The notes under the pieces were generated by a model. It did not search any database. It was not told the DNA's origin and saw only the letters and a list, made by a program, of their open reading frames with translations. Shown here piece after piece: positions 25,941-35,271 of a stretch of 64,000 nucleotides of DNA. The stretch lies in assembly GCF_004354015.1 (NCBI RefSeq), contig NZ_SMRU01000026.1, positions 1 through 64,000 of the forward strand. The letters are read 5' to 3'. Source of the stretch: Arthrobacter terricola (GTDB lineage: Bacteria > Actinomycetota > Actinomycetes > Actinomycetales > Micrococcaceae). How positions within the stretch are numbered: the first letter of the stretch is position 1; each line of letters opens with the position of its first letter. The position numbers and the translations under genes were made by a program.

Positions 25941-26049
25941 ACACTGAACTTTCGTCGGGGCAAAAGGAGAGCATGGCCGTGCATTGCCCGGCCATGCGCG
26001 TAAAGGCCTGTTTAAGGCCAACCTCCAGAATAGCGGGTGAAGCTGGGAG

Positions 26050-27414
26050 TCAGCCCATCGAGTCCAGCAGGGCATCCACCCGTTCGTCGACACTACGGAA
26101 TGGATCCTTGCACAGGATTGTCTGGTGGGCGCGATCGTTCAGCTTCAAATGGACCCAATCCACCGTGTAGTCGCGTCCGAGTTCCTGTGCCCGGCGGACA
26201 AAGTCGCCGCGGAGCTTCGCCCTGGTTGTCTGGGGCGGCGCGTCAACCGCGTCCTTGATGTCGGTATCGGCCACGAGCCGGCGGGCCGCGCCCCTGGATT
26301 GAAGCAGGAAGAAAAGGCCGCGCTTTCGGGAGATGTCGTGGTACGTCAGATCCAATTGGGCGATCCTCGGGGAATCCAAGCCGATTCCATGGCGGCGCAT
26401 GTAGGCGTCCATCAGCTTCTTCTTGATGGCCCAGTCGACCTCGGTATCAACTCCGCTGGAGTCGCCGCTCTCAATGGCGTCCAGCGTCCGCTCCCACAAG
26501 TCCAGGATGAGCGGGACGTGCTGGTTATGGGCACCGTTCGACGCCACAAAAGCGCTGACTTTGGCCAGATACTCCCTCTGGATATCCAGGGCCGTCAACT
26601 GCCGCCCGTTCGCCAGCCGTACCAACGCCTTGCCGCTCAGGTCATGGGAGATCTCACGGATGCTGCGGATCGGATTCTCCATGCGCATGTCGCGCATGAT
26701 CACCCCGGCCTCGATCATGCGCAGGAGCAGGTCCACGGTTCCCACTTTCAAGAGGGCCGTGGTTTCGGACATGTTGGAATCGCCCACAATCACATGCAGG
26801 CGCCGGAAGAACTCGGCATCAGCGTGTGGTTCGTCCCTGGTGTTGATGATCGGCCGGGACCGGGTCGTGGCCGAGGACACGCCTTCCCAGATGTGGTCTG
26901 CCCGCTGGGAAAAAGCGAAGGTGGCTCCATGGGGAGTCTTGAGGACCTTGCCCGCACCCGCGATCAATTGACGGGTGACGAGGAAGGGAATCAGGATCTC
27001 CGCGAGCCGGGAAAACTCGCCGCGCCGCGGGATGAGGTAGTTCTCGTGGCTGCCATAGGAGTTTCCGGCCGAGTCGGTGTTGTTCTTGAACAGGTACACC
27101 GTCCCGTTGAAACCTTCCGCCGCCAGGCGTCCCTGCGCCTCCTCGACGAGGTCGTCGAGAATCAGCTCGCCCGCCCGGTCATGGGCTATCAACTGGGCAA
27201 GGTCATCGCACTCCGCCGTCGCGTACTCCGGGTGCGAGCCCACGTCGAGGTACAACCGGGAGCCGTTGGTGAGGAAGACATTCGAAGACCGGCCCCAGCT
27301 CACCACCTTGCGGAAGAGGTACCTGGCAACTTCTTCCGGGGCGAGGGGCCGGGAGTCCGGACTCGAATAGGAAATGCCGAATTCGGTCTCGATGCCGAAG
27401 ATCCTTTTGTCCAT
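26050..27414 (-). CDS. pafA: Pup-protein ligase PafA
   Basis: A 454-aa ligase that joins the C-terminal glutamate of Pup to lysines of target proteins using ATP. It has the glutamine-synthetase-like fold. RRIFGIETEFG-type start (KRIFGIETEFGISYSS), SHPEYATAECD, NNTDSAGNSYGSHENYLIPR, RPIINTRDEPHADAEFFRRLHVIVGDSNMSE and the C-terminal HLKLNDRAHQTILCKDPF are all family signatures. ATG 27414 follows the prcA stop by one nucleotide with GGGGAGG upstream, so it is translationally coupled to prcA. Its paralogue dop lies three genes upstream. Confidence 0.97.
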   Translation of the reverse strand: MDKRIFGIETEFGISYSSPDSRPLAPEEVARYLFRKVVSWGRSSNVFLTNGSRLYLDVGSHPEYATAECDDLAQLIAHDRAGELILDDLVEEAQGRLAAEGFNGTVYLFKNNTDSAGNSYGSHENYLIPRRGEFSRLAEILIPFLVTRQLIAGAGKVLKTPHGATFAFSQRADHIWEGVSSATTRSRPIINTRDEPHADAEFFRRLHVIVGDSNMSETTALLKVGTVDLLLRMIEAGVIMRDMRMENPIRSIREISHDLSGKALVRLANGRQLTALDIQREYLAKVSAFVASNGAHNQHVPLILDLWERTLDAIESGDSSGVDTEVDWAIKKKLMDAYMRRHGIGLDSPRIAQLDLTYHDISRKRGLFFLLQSRGAARRLVADTDIKDAVDAPPQTTRAKLRGDFVRRAQELGRDYTVDWVHLKLNDRAHQTILCKDPFRSVDERVDALLDSMG

Positions 27415-27415
27415 G

Positions 27416-28123
27416 TCAGGCCTCCCCTGTCAGCAGCTGCGTGATTTCTTCCGCCCGAAGACGCCGGAAGGCCCGCCGCGATCCGCGGCCGCTCTCGGAG
27501 CTTCGATCCAGGACAGCGGCCTCGACGGCGGTACCCGGCAAAGCGTCCACTTCCTTGTCCGTGGCCAGCGCCTTGACGGCCAGCCGCAATACATCCGCGA
27601 GGCCAAGATCCGCGTGCCAACCGGCCGCAACTACACCCGCGACCTGCTCGGCCACGCCACCCATCACCACGAAGCCTTTTTCGTCGGCGATGGAACCGTC
27701 AAACGTCAAGCGGTAGAGATGGTCCTGCTCTTGGGTGCGCCCCACCTCCGCGACGGCCAGTTCCACTTCGAACGGCTTCTGCTCGGCGGTGAACACCGCG
27801 CCCAGGCTTTGGGCGTAGACGCTCGCCAATCCGCGGGCGGTGACGTCCTCACGGTCATAGGAGTAGCCGCGGACATCCGCGTAGCGCACGCCCGCTTGAC
27901 GAAGGCTTTCGAACTCGTTGTACTTGCCGACGGCCGCGAAGGCGATTTTGTCGTAGATTTCCCCGATTTTATGCAGGGAGGGCGAGGGATTCTCCGCGAC
28001 CAGGGCAATTCCGTCCGCGCCGCTGATCACGACGACGGAACGGCCCCGGGCGATGCCCTTCCGCGCGAAATCCGCACGGTCCTTCATAAGCTGCTCGGGC
28101 GATACGTAGAACTGCTGTGTCAT
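27416..28123 (-). CDS. prcA: Proteasome alpha subunit
   Basis: A 235-aa alpha subunit of the 20S core. The N-terminal gate region is MTQQFYVSPEQLMKDRADFARKG with RGRSVVVISGADGIALVAENPS following. It lacks a catalytic threonine, as expected. ATG 28123 is chosen over an upstream in-frame codon because GGGAGG stands 6 nt before it and it lies one nucleotide after the prcB stop. The C-terminal Arg/Glu-rich tail (RRLRAEEITQLL) is typical. It assembles with PrcB into the four-ring proteasome and docks the Mpa ATPase. Confidence 0.96.
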   Translation of the reverse strand: MTQQFYVSPEQLMKDRADFARKGIARGRSVVVISGADGIALVAENPSPSLHKIGEIYDKIAFAAVGKYNEFESLRQAGVRYADVRGYSYDREDVTARGLASVYAQSLGAVFTAEQKPFEVELAVAEVGRTQEQDHLYRLTFDGSIADEKGFVVMGGVAEQVAGVVAAGWHADLGLADVLRLAVKALATDKEVDALPGTAVEAAVLDRSSESGRGSRRAFRRLRAEEITQLLTGEA

Positions 28124-28124
28124 C

Positions 28125-28934
28125 TCAGGCCTCCCGTCCGGCAACTGCACGCGACTCGACAATGGATCCGGCAACCGCAGCCAATTCCCGTTCGGAGATC
28201 CGGCGGGCACCGGCGCGGTTGACCGTGTAGACAACTGGCCAGAGTTGGCGGACCGGATCCGGGCCGCCCGTGGCGGAGTCGTCGTCGGCGGCGTCGTAGA
28301 GGGCTTCCATCGCGACCGCGACAGCTTCGTCCTCGGTGAGGTTTGGCCGCCAGAGCTTCTTGAGCGCGCCTCGCGCGAATACGGAGCCGGAACCGACTGA
28401 ATGATGCTCTATTTCCTCGTATCTTCCGCCCGTGACGTCGTACGAGAACAACCGGCCCACGCCGGACACCAGATCGAATCCCGCAAAGAGCGGGATCACT
28501 GCGAGGCCCTGCATTGCCATGCCGAGGTTGCCGCGGATCATGGCTCCCAAGCGGTTGGCTTTGCCGTCCAAGCTGAGGAGTGTTCCTTCGATCTTCTCGT
28601 AGTGCTCCAGCTCCACTTGGAACAAACGGATGATGTCAATAGCGAGGCCTGCGGTGCCGGCGATCCCGAGGACCGAGTATTCGTCGGCCGGGAACACCTT
28701 CTCGATGTGCCTGCTGGCGATGACGTTCCCCATCGTGGCGCGGCGATCGCCCGCTACCAGGACGCCGCCGGGATAACTGAGCGCCACGATGGTGGTCCCA
28801 TGCGGCACCGGCGGGATATGTCCCGCCGGCAGCGTTTGGTTGAAGGGAAGGAGTTCAGGTCGGGAGCGTTGCAGATGCTCGGTAAACGAAGACGTTGCCT
28901 GGGTGGCCAGATGGCCGGCTGCTGGATCCTGCAT
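28125..28934 (-). CDS. prcB: Proteasome beta subunit
   Basis: A 269-aa catalytic subunit. The first 46 residues are a propeptide, removed at the HG-TTIVALSYPGG junction so that Thr47 becomes the N-terminal nucleophile. The conserved GDRRATMGN, GIAGTAGLAIDIIRLFQ and GSGSVFARGALKKL follow, as in mycobacterial PrcB. The ribosome site is GAAGGAG, 7 nt before ATG. The gene lies between pup and prcA in the standard actinobacterial order. Confidence 0.97.
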   Translation of the reverse strand: MQDPAAGHLATQATSSFTEHLQRSRPELLPFNQTLPAGHIPPVPHGTTIVALSYPGGVLVAGDRRATMGNVIASRHIEKVFPADEYSVLGIAGTAGLAIDIIRLFQVELEHYEKIEGTLLSLDGKANRLGAMIRGNLGMAMQGLAVIPLFAGFDLVSGVGRLFSYDVTGGRYEEIEHHSVGSGSVFARGALKKLWRPNLTEDEAVAVAMEALYDAADDDSATGGPDPVRQLWPVVYTVNRAGARRISERELAAVAGSIVESRAVAGREA

Positions 28935-29011
28935 AGCTGCGCTCCTTCGACTCTGACGTCCGATGCCCGGCGGCCTCGCGCCGACCGGGCCCTTGGATTA
29001 GCTGGGGTTTG

Positions 29012-29215
29012 TTACTGGCCGCCTTTTTGCACGAATGCCCGCACGAACTCTTCTGCGTTGGACTCGAGGACGCCGTCGATTTCGTCCAGGAGGTCATCAA
29101 CGCCCTGCGTGGCTACTGACGCCTGTGCTTCCGGTGCCGCGGGCGGCGCCTCGGGGGCGTCGGTTTCGACCTCAACGTCCCGCGATTGCGGTTGCTGCTG
29201 CTCCTGAGCTGCCAT
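29012..29215 (-). CDS. pup: Prokaryotic ubiquitin-like protein Pup
   Basis: A 67-aa largely disordered tag protein. The N-terminal half is Gln/Glu/Pro-rich, the middle forms the Mpa-binding coiled coil (VDDLLDEIDGVLESNAEEFVRAFVQ), and it ends in GGQ. The terminal glutamine must be deamidated by Dop before PafA can conjugate it. ATG 29215 is used because GGAG stands 6 nt upstream; an upstream in-frame ATG would add four residues. It sits between dop and prcB. Confidence 0.96.
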   Translation of the reverse strand: MAAQEQQQPQSRDVEVETDAPEAPPAAPEAQASVATQGVDDLLDEIDGVLESNAEEFVRAFVQKGGQ

Positions 29216-29348
29216 TTCCTTCTCCATTCTGTCCATCCCCGGCCGAGGGGACTTCCTGTAATGCCATACTGCCACGCAGAAGGCTGCGCCGCTGCGGTTT
29301 TTGCGGTTTGCTTGCGAGCCGTAGTAACGGCCCGCCCGCCTCACCGGT

Positions 29349-31019
29349 TCAGGCCGGCGGAGCTGGATCCAAACCGAGCAATTCACGAAGAAAAGCCCCC
29401 GCGGTGTCGTGCTTCCGGAAGAGCCGGCCCGTCAGCGCCTCGGTGCCCCGGAGGGGTTCACGGGTGGGAACCCGCTGGAGCTTTCCGATTCCCGGGACGT
29501 CGAAAATGACCGAATCCCAGCTCGCGCCGACGACGTCCTTGCCGAAGGTCGAGACGCACTTCCCGCGGAAGTACGCCCTGGTGTCCGACGGCGGTTCGAA
29601 GACTGCCCGGGCGATATCGGCGTCGTCGACGATTGACTGCATGCGGCCGCGCGAAAGCAGGCGGTAGTACAGACCCTTCTCGGGCCTGACGTCGGACCAT
29701 TGCAGGTCCACAAGGCCCAATCGTGCGTCGTTCCACTCAAGCCCGTCACGGTTCCGATAGCCGTTCAGCAAGGACATTTTGGCGAGCCATTCGACCGACG
29801 ACGCCGCAGCCGCGGGATTGCTCCCCAACAGCGCCAAGGTGGATTCCCACCTGTCCAGGACCTCACGTGTATGCCCGTCGCCGGTGAAGGCGTCCGAGAC
29901 GCCCGTCTCCTGGGCAAGCTTGGCCGCGGCCTCGTAGTACATCCACTGGATGTCCAACGCCGTGACCCGCCTGCCGTCGAGCAGCTTGACGGTCGCCGTC
30001 AAAGATGTGTCGTGGCTGATGGCCTGAAGGGCGCCCACCGGCTCGTGGACCTCGATCTTTGGCGCCTTCCCGGCTTCGATGAGGCTCAGCACCAAGGCCG
30101 TGGTGCCGAACTTCAGATAGTTGGAGACTTGGCTCAGGTTGGCGTCGCCGATGATGACGTGCAAGCGCCGGTACTTGTCCGCGGTGGCGTGCGGTTCGTC
30201 CCGGGTGTTGATGATCGGGCGCCTGATGGTGGTTTCCAGCCCGACCTCGGCCTCAAAGAAGTCGGCCCGCTGGCTGACCTGGAAGCCGGCGCCGGAGCCG
30301 TCCTGGCCACGCCCGAGCCTGCCCGCGCCGCAAATGACCTGCCGTGTGACGAAGAACGGAGTCAGGCCCCGGACGATCTCCCCGAACGGGACCGAGCGAG
30401 GCATGAGGTAATTCTCGTGCGAGCCGTAGGACACTGACTTGTTGTCGGTGTTGTTCTTGTACAGGTTGATTGCCGGCAAATCAGGATCGGCCGCGACCTT
30501 CCGTACTGTGGCCAAGGCGACGAGATCGCCGGCGGCATCCCACGCAACTGCATCGCGGGGATTCGTGACCTCGGGGCTGGAGTATTCCGGGTGGGCGTGA
30601 TCCACGTACAGGCGGGCCCCGTTGCCGAGGACCATGTTCATCAGGAGCGAGCCCGATTCGTCGCCGCCGTCAGCTTCGAGTTCCTGCCGGCCGTACGCCA
30701 ACGCGACGGCTTCGGCGTCGAGCACGGGCGGCCTGTCCGTCAATTGGCTGGGATCCGCCGCGCTGCGCTCGAGGGTCCAGCCGCGGGCATCGTGCAGCGG
30801 TTCCTCGTCCGTATAGTCCCAGCGGGTTTCGGCGCCGCCAGCTGCCCGTTGGCGGGTGAGGTTGGCATAGGCCTGGATGATGCGCGCAGACATCATCGTG
30901 GCGTTCGCCCCCGGAGCCGAGGGCGCGTGGATGCCGTATTCGGTTTCCGAACCCATGACCCGCATGGCCCCGCCCGCGGGGAGTTTCTCCGAGGGCAGGG
31001 CTTCCGGCCGGGCCGTCAC
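29349..31019 (-). CDS. dop: Pup deamidase/depupylase Dop
   Basis: A 556-aa relative of PafA that converts the C-terminal Gln of Pup to Glu and can also remove Pup from substrates. The family landmarks are MGSETEYGIHAPSAPGANA, YVDHAHPEYSSPEVTNP, NNTDNKSVSYGSHENYLMPR, RPIINTRDEPHATADKYRRLHVIIGDANLSQ and AYFRGKC. GTG 31019 overlaps the mpa stop (GTGA), which indicates coupling, although an internal ATG before RVMGSETEYG is also possible. It belongs with the pup gene, whose product ends in Q. Confidence 0.96.
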   Translation of the reverse strand: MTARPEALPSEKLPAGGAMRVMGSETEYGIHAPSAPGANATMMSARIIQAYANLTRQRAAGGAETRWDYTDEEPLHDARGWTLERSAADPSQLTDRPPVLDAEAVALAYGRQELEADGGDESGSLLMNMVLGNGARLYVDHAHPEYSSPEVTNPRDAVAWDAAGDLVALATVRKVAADPDLPAINLYKNNTDNKSVSYGSHENYLMPRSVPFGEIVRGLTPFFVTRQVICGAGRLGRGQDGSGAGFQVSQRADFFEAEVGLETTIRRPIINTRDEPHATADKYRRLHVIIGDANLSQVSNYLKFGTTALVLSLIEAGKAPKIEVHEPVGALQAISHDTSLTATVKLLDGRRVTALDIQWMYYEAAAKLAQETGVSDAFTGDGHTREVLDRWESTLALLGSNPAAAASSVEWLAKMSLLNGYRNRDGLEWNDARLGLVDLQWSDVRPEKGLYYRLLSRGRMQSIVDDADIARAVFEPPSDTRAYFRGKCVSTFGKDVVGASWDSVIFDVPGIGKLQRVPTREPLRGTEALTGRLFRKHDTAGAFLRELLGLDPAPPA

Positions 31020-32830
31020 AGGTATTGGCCGGTGTTGGGAGTCGTTTCAATCGACTTCCCGGGCTCCTGGCCGGCTTTGCCCTGGACGATGGTGCGGATA
31101 TAGGTGATGCGTTCACCCTTCTTGCCGGAGATACGTGCCCAGTCATCCGGGTTGGTGGTGTTCGGCATGTCCTCGTGCTCGCGGAATTCGTCGACGACGG
31201 CGCGCAGGAGGTGGTCGATCCGCAGCCCCTTCTGGTGGGTGAGCAGGAGATCCTTGATCGCGTACTTCTTGGCCCGGTCCACGACATTTTGGACAACGGC
31301 GCCGGAGTTGAAGTCCTTGAAGTAGAGCATCTCGGTGTCACCGTTGGCATAGGTCACTTCGAGGTACTCGTTCGACTTCTCCGTGGAGTACATCGCTTCC
31401 ACGGTCCGTTGGATCATGGCGTCCACCGTAGCCTGGACGTCTCCGCGGTGCTCGGCGAGGTCCGTCGGATGGAACGGGAGGTCGGTGGTGATGTACTTCG
31501 CGAAGATATCCGCGGCTGCCTCGGCATCGGGCCGCTGGATCTTCACCTTCACATCCAGTCGCCCGGGGCGGAGGATCGCGGGGTCGATCATGTCTTCACG
31601 GTTCGACGCACCGATGACGATCACGTTGTCCAGCCGCTCGACGCCGTCGATCTCGCTGAGGAGCTGCGGCACGATGGTCGTTTCGACGTCGGATGAAACA
31701 CCTGTGCCGCGCGTGCGGAACAGAGAGTCCATCTCGTCGAAAAACACGACTACGGGGCTACCGTCCGAGGCCTTTTCGCGTGCCCGGGCGAAGATCAAGC
31801 GGATGTGGCGCTCAGTCTCGCCAACATACTTGTCCAGGAGCTCCGGACCCTTGATGTTCAGGAAGTAGCTCTTCAGGTCCAGGTTGCCCGCCCGCTCGGA
31901 TGCCCTGGCGGCCAGTGAATTGGCTACGGCCTTCGCGATGAGGGTCTTTCCGCAACCGGGAGGACCGTAGAGCAGGATGCCCTTGGGTGCCTTGAGTCCG
32001 TGCTCGCGGTACAGGTCAGGGTGCAGGAACGGCAGTTCGACGGCGTCGCGGATCTGTTCGATCTGCGGTCCCAGGCCACCGATGTCCTCATACGTTATGT
32101 CCGGAACTTCTTCGAGGACAAGGTTTTCGACTTCAGCCCTGGGCACCTTCTCGAGGGCATAGCCCGTGCGCGAATCCAGCGACAAGGCATCGCCGACGCG
32201 CAAGCGTTCCTTCTGCAGGGCGCCCGAGAGCCGGACGACCCGTTCCTCGTCTGCCCGCCCGACCACCAAGGCGCGGTCAGTGCCGAGCAGTTCCTTGAGC
32301 GTGACGAGTTCGCCGGCGCGTTCGTAGCCCAGTCCGGTCACCACGAGCAGCGCCTCGTTGAGGAGGACTTCCTGACCCACCGCGAGGTGGTTGATGTTGA
32401 CCAAGGGGCTGACGCCCACCCTCATCTTCCGGCCGGCGTTGAAAATGTCCACCGATTCCTCGGTTGCCGCCTGGCCGGTGCTGCCTGCTGTGGGCTGGCG
32501 CCGGGGGTTGATCTGGAGGATGGTCCCAAAGCTATAGGGCGGTTGTCCGTCCTGTTCGAGCGCTCCTTTGAGGCGCAGGATTTCGGCTTTGGCCGTTTCC
32601 AGCATGTTTACGAGCTTGGTGTTGTTCTGCGTGGCAGTGGCCAACTGGCGGTCGATATGGCGAAGTTTGTCGCGAAGGATGTTTATTTGGCGTTCCGCGA
32701 CAGTGAGTTCGCCGGAGTCCTCCACTGGTTGGACTACTCCGCCTCCATGCCCCACTTTTCCTTCAGCCACAGCCTTGTTCGATGACTCTTCAGGTGTTGA
32801 GCGCCCGAAGTCATTGTTCGACGTATCCAC
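31016..32830 (-). CDS. mpa: Proteasome-associated AAA ATPase Mpa/ARC
   Basis: A 604-aa AAA+ ring ATPase that binds pupylated proteins and feeds them to the proteasome. In order: N-terminal coiled coil (residues about 45-92, Pup-binding), tandem OB folds (to about 235), then the AAA domain with Walker A GPPGCGKT (289-296), Walker B VVFFDEMD and the sensor/arginine-finger block. The C-terminus ends TGQYL, the penultimate-Tyr tail that docks into PrcA pockets. GTG 32830 follows GGAAGGAG by 10 nt. It heads the dop-pup-prcB-prcA-pafA cluster. Confidence 0.97.
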   Translation of the reverse strand: MDTSNNDFGRSTPEESSNKAVAEGKVGHGGGVVQPVEDSGELTVAERQINILRDKLRHIDRQLATATQNNTKLVNMLETAKAEILRLKGALEQDGQPPYSFGTILQINPRRQPTAGSTGQAATEESVDIFNAGRKMRVGVSPLVNINHLAVGQEVLLNEALLVVTGLGYERAGELVTLKELLGTDRALVVGRADEERVVRLSGALQKERLRVGDALSLDSRTGYALEKVPRAEVENLVLEEVPDITYEDIGGLGPQIEQIRDAVELPFLHPDLYREHGLKAPKGILLYGPPGCGKTLIAKAVANSLAARASERAGNLDLKSYFLNIKGPELLDKYVGETERHIRLIFARAREKASDGSPVVVFFDEMDSLFRTRGTGVSSDVETTIVPQLLSEIDGVERLDNVIVIGASNREDMIDPAILRPGRLDVKVKIQRPDAEAAADIFAKYITTDLPFHPTDLAEHRGDVQATVDAMIQRTVEAMYSTEKSNEYLEVTYANGDTEMLYFKDFNSGAVVQNVVDRAKKYAIKDLLLTHQKGLRIDHLLRAVVDEFREHEDMPNTTNPDDWARISGKKGERITYIRTIVQGKAGQEPGKSIETTPNTGQYL

Positions 32831-32863
32831 GAAGCATCAGCTCCTTCCGCTTTCTATAAATAG

Positions 32864-32869
32864 ACCTTA
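32864..32869 (-). promoter_or_regulatory. Candidate -10 element of the mpa cluster
   Basis: TAAGGT on the minus strand 34 nt upstream of the mpa GTG; a second AT-rich hexamer (TATAGA) lies closer, at about 32855-32860. Neither has a convincing -35, so this is only a placement guess for the Pup-proteasome promoter. Confidence 0.3.
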
Positions 32870-32930
32870 GCCCTCAAAAGCGTTGGGAAACCTGTGACAT
32901 TCGGAATACCGGCCAGTTTGTGATCTTCCG

Positions 32931-33983
32931 CTACTGCCCCGGCGCGGGGTCATCCTTGACATTCGTGCCGGCGATCGCGTCCCGGGCTGCGCGGCGCAGT
33001 TTCTTGTCCGACACGGACCGCTCCCCCACCGCGCCGGGCGTCCACGCGTTCAGGTCCTCTTCGCTGAACTCGGTCTTGGACGGGCGTCGCTTCACGGAAA
33101 TACCCGTCACGCCGTCGGCAAGCCGCCGCGTCACGAGAAGGAAACCTGTATGGGCCACCATCCGGTGGTCTGGCCGCACGGCCAGACCCTCAAGGTGCCA
33201 ACCGCGGACCATGGACTCCCAGGCGTCAGGTTCGGTGAAGCGGCCGTCGGCACGGATGGCCTCCGCGGTGCGGGAAAGCTGGGTGACGGTTGCGACGTAG
33301 TTGATCCAGACGCCGCCCGGCGCCAGTACCGTGGCTACGGCGTCGAGGCATTCCCAAGGGGCGAGCATGTCGAGGACCACACGGTCGACGGAGCCAGGCT
33401 CTTCGCTGCGGACAACTTCTTCCTGGAAGTCGCCCAGGGAAATCTTCCAGGCGGGGTGCGGGCCGCCGAAGATTGTCTCCACGTTTCCGCGGGCGATGTC
33501 CGCGAATTCTTCGCGCCGCTCGAACGAGTGCAGGTAACCGCCGTCGCCGATGGCCCGGAGCAGGGAGATCGACAGGGCGCCTGACCCGACGCCGGCCTCG
33601 ACCACGCGGGCACCTGGGAAGATGTCCGCCATGGTGACGATTTGACCGGCGTCCTTGGGATACACCACCGCGGCACCACGCGGCATGGACAAGACGAAGT
33701 CGGAGAGCAGCGGCCGCAACGTCTGGTACTGCTGTCCAATGTTGTTGGCCACCACCGAGCCATCTACCTGGCCGATGATTTCATCGTGGTTCAGGAAGCC
33801 CCGGTGCGTGTGGAAGGCTCCGCCTTCTTCCAGCGTGATGGTGTTCATCCGGCCGCGTTCATCCGTGAGCTGGACCCGCTCGCCAACACGGAACGGTCCC
33901 CTGCGCCGGGCAGCGCCGGTCGGCTGGACGGCGGGGTCGGCGATGCCGGTTGCCGTGTGGTTGGCGGCGGTTTCGCTGCTCAT
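32931..33983 (-). CDS. trmI: tRNA (adenine-58-N1)-methyltransferase TrmI
   Basis: A 350-aa SAM-dependent tRNA methyltransferase that makes m1A58. The N-terminal beta domain (RVGERVQLTDERGRMNTITLEEG) is followed by the SAM motif (RVVEAGVGSGALSISLLRAIG) and the catalytic segment VVLDMLAPWECLDAV. ATG 33983 is chosen over a 38-residue upstream extension because GAGGAA lies 6 nt before it. It sits immediately upstream of mpa, the usual position next to the Pup-proteasome genes. The C-terminal tail of about 60 residues is poorly conserved and basic. Confidence 0.94.
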   Translation of the reverse strand: MSSETAANHTATGIADPAVQPTGAARRRGPFRVGERVQLTDERGRMNTITLEEGGAFHTHRGFLNHDEIIGQVDGSVVANNIGQQYQTLRPLLSDFVLSMPRGAAVVYPKDAGQIVTMADIFPGARVVEAGVGSGALSISLLRAIGDGGYLHSFERREEFADIARGNVETIFGGPHPAWKISLGDFQEEVVRSEEPGSVDRVVLDMLAPWECLDAVATVLAPGGVWINYVATVTQLSRTAEAIRADGRFTEPDAWESMVRGWHLEGLAVRPDHRMVAHTGFLLVTRRLADGVTGISVKRRPSKTEFSEEDLNAWTPGAVGERSVSDKKLRRAARDAIAGTNVKDDPAPGQ

Positions 33984-34084
33984 GGGTGGTTCCTCGCTCC
34001 TGTACGGCTGGGCCGTCAATTGTTGCCGTAGTTGCTGCTTGGTGATGCGCACTGGCGGCCGGGTTAATTCGCGACCGGCAGGTA

Positions 34085-34090
34085 ACTCTA
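34085..34090 (-). promoter_or_regulatory. Candidate -10 element of trmI
   Basis: TAGAGT on the minus strand, 101 nt upstream of the trmI ATG, in the gap after the site-2 protease gene. No clear -35. Confidence 0.3.
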
Positions 34091-34101
34091 CCGGCAAGCT
34101 C

Positions 34102-35271
34102 CTAGGGGCGCCCGCTCCGCCGGGCTTCTTTACCTGTAATGGCTGTCACTACGGTTTGCTGCCGCAGCAGGCCCGTCACGACGCCGGTATCGTCCACCAC
34201 CGCGTACTCGCCACCGTTGAGTTGGGCCAGGTATTGAATGAGTTCCTGACCGCGCGAGGTCCAGGGCACGTAGGCGCCGTCCGCGAGAGGCGTGGAAACC
34301 GCTGTGACGAAGGTCCCGTAGATCTCCGACGGCGGCACAGCGGCGATGGCGGCCGGGTCCACCACCCCTTGCGGGCGGCCATCCGGCGCGCAGATCACGA
34401 CGGCGGGAAAACCGTAGGGTGCCACGCTCAGGACATCCGCAACGGTTGCTGAGTTGGGAATCCCGACGGCGGGTTCGGCCAGGGCGGCGGCGCTCACCAA
34501 ATGGACGCGGCTGCGAAGGGTCGCGTTATTGATGGCCCCGGACGCCCCCATCCACAAGAAGCTGCAGACGAGGAGGGTGATAGCGAATGTGGGGAGATCT
34601 GTGCTGGTTCCACTCAGCATAGGCGGGCCTACGACCCCTACAAAGAGGACTACCGCGATGGCCCTCCCAGTCCATCCAGCAGCAATCGTTCCTTTTTCCT
34701 GGCTGCCCGTGGCTTTCCAGACGGCCGACTCCACCAGCCGGCCGCCATCAAGTGGCAGGCCCGGGAGGACATTGAAGACGCCTATCAGGAAATTTGCCCA
34801 CATGAGGATATTCGTCAAGGTGTCAGCCACCCCAGTGAATACACCCGCCGCCAGCAACAGCCAAGCGGCCCCCGCGAGCACAAAGTTCGCGGCCGGCCCG
34901 GCCAGGGCAACAACCACTGAACGGCCCGGGGATGCAGTGTAGTTTTCGAACTGCGTGTGGCCGCCCCAGAGATTGAGCACAATCTTCTCGGTGGGCCAAT
35001 TGAAGGCCTTGGCGCTCAGTGCATGGGCCAATTCGTGGACCAGCACGGAAATCGCAAGGAGCAACGCGTATGCGAACGCAACAAAATACGCACCGACCCC
35101 CAGGAAGTGGTTGCGCAGCAGCAACGCAGGCCCGTAAACAATCACCGTAAACGCGGCAATGATGAACCAGGAGTAGGCCAAATAGACCGGGATGCCTGCG
35201 ATCCGGCCCAGGGGGATGCCGTCTTTCATACTTCCGCGGGCCCTTTGGCCGGCGTTCGGGGGAATGCTCAC
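34102..35271 (-). CDS. Site-2 protease (M50 family, Rip3-like) with CBS domain
   Basis: A 389-aa intramembrane metalloprotease. The zinc-binding HELAH is at residues 79-83 within the second or third membrane segment, and the second metal motif is NVLPGLPLDGGR near residue 160. Several more helices follow, and the C-terminal about 110 residues form a cytosolic CBS-like pair (TVADVLSVAPYGFPAVV, EYAVVDDTGVVTGLL). Such proteases usually cut anti-sigma factors or other membrane-bound regulators; the substrate is unknown. GTG 35271 directly follows the TAA of the HAD gene, so translation is coupled. Confidence 0.92.
   Translation of the reverse strand: MSIPPNAGQRARGSMKDGIPLGRIAGIPVYLAYSWFIIAAFTVIVYGPALLLRNHFLGVGAYFVAFAYALLLAISVLVHELAHALSAKAFNWPTEKIVLNLWGGHTQFENYTASPGRSVVVALAGPAANFVLAGAAWLLLAAGVFTGVADTLTNILMWANFLIGVFNVLPGLPLDGGRLVESAVWKATGSQEKGTIAAGWTGRAIAVVLFVGVVGPPMLSGTSTDLPTFAITLLVCSFLWMGASGAINNATLRSRVHLVSAAALAEPAVGIPNSATVADVLSVAPYGFPAVVICAPDGRPQGVVDPAAIAAVPPSEIYGTFVTAVSTPLADGAYVPWTSRGQELIQYLAQLNGGEYAVVDDTGVVTGLLRQQTVVTAITGKEARRSGRP

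Noticed and set aside
26125..27444. A 439-aa plus-strand open frame over pafA
   Set aside because: Shadow of the pafA gene; the sense strand encodes an intact PafA with all family signatures.
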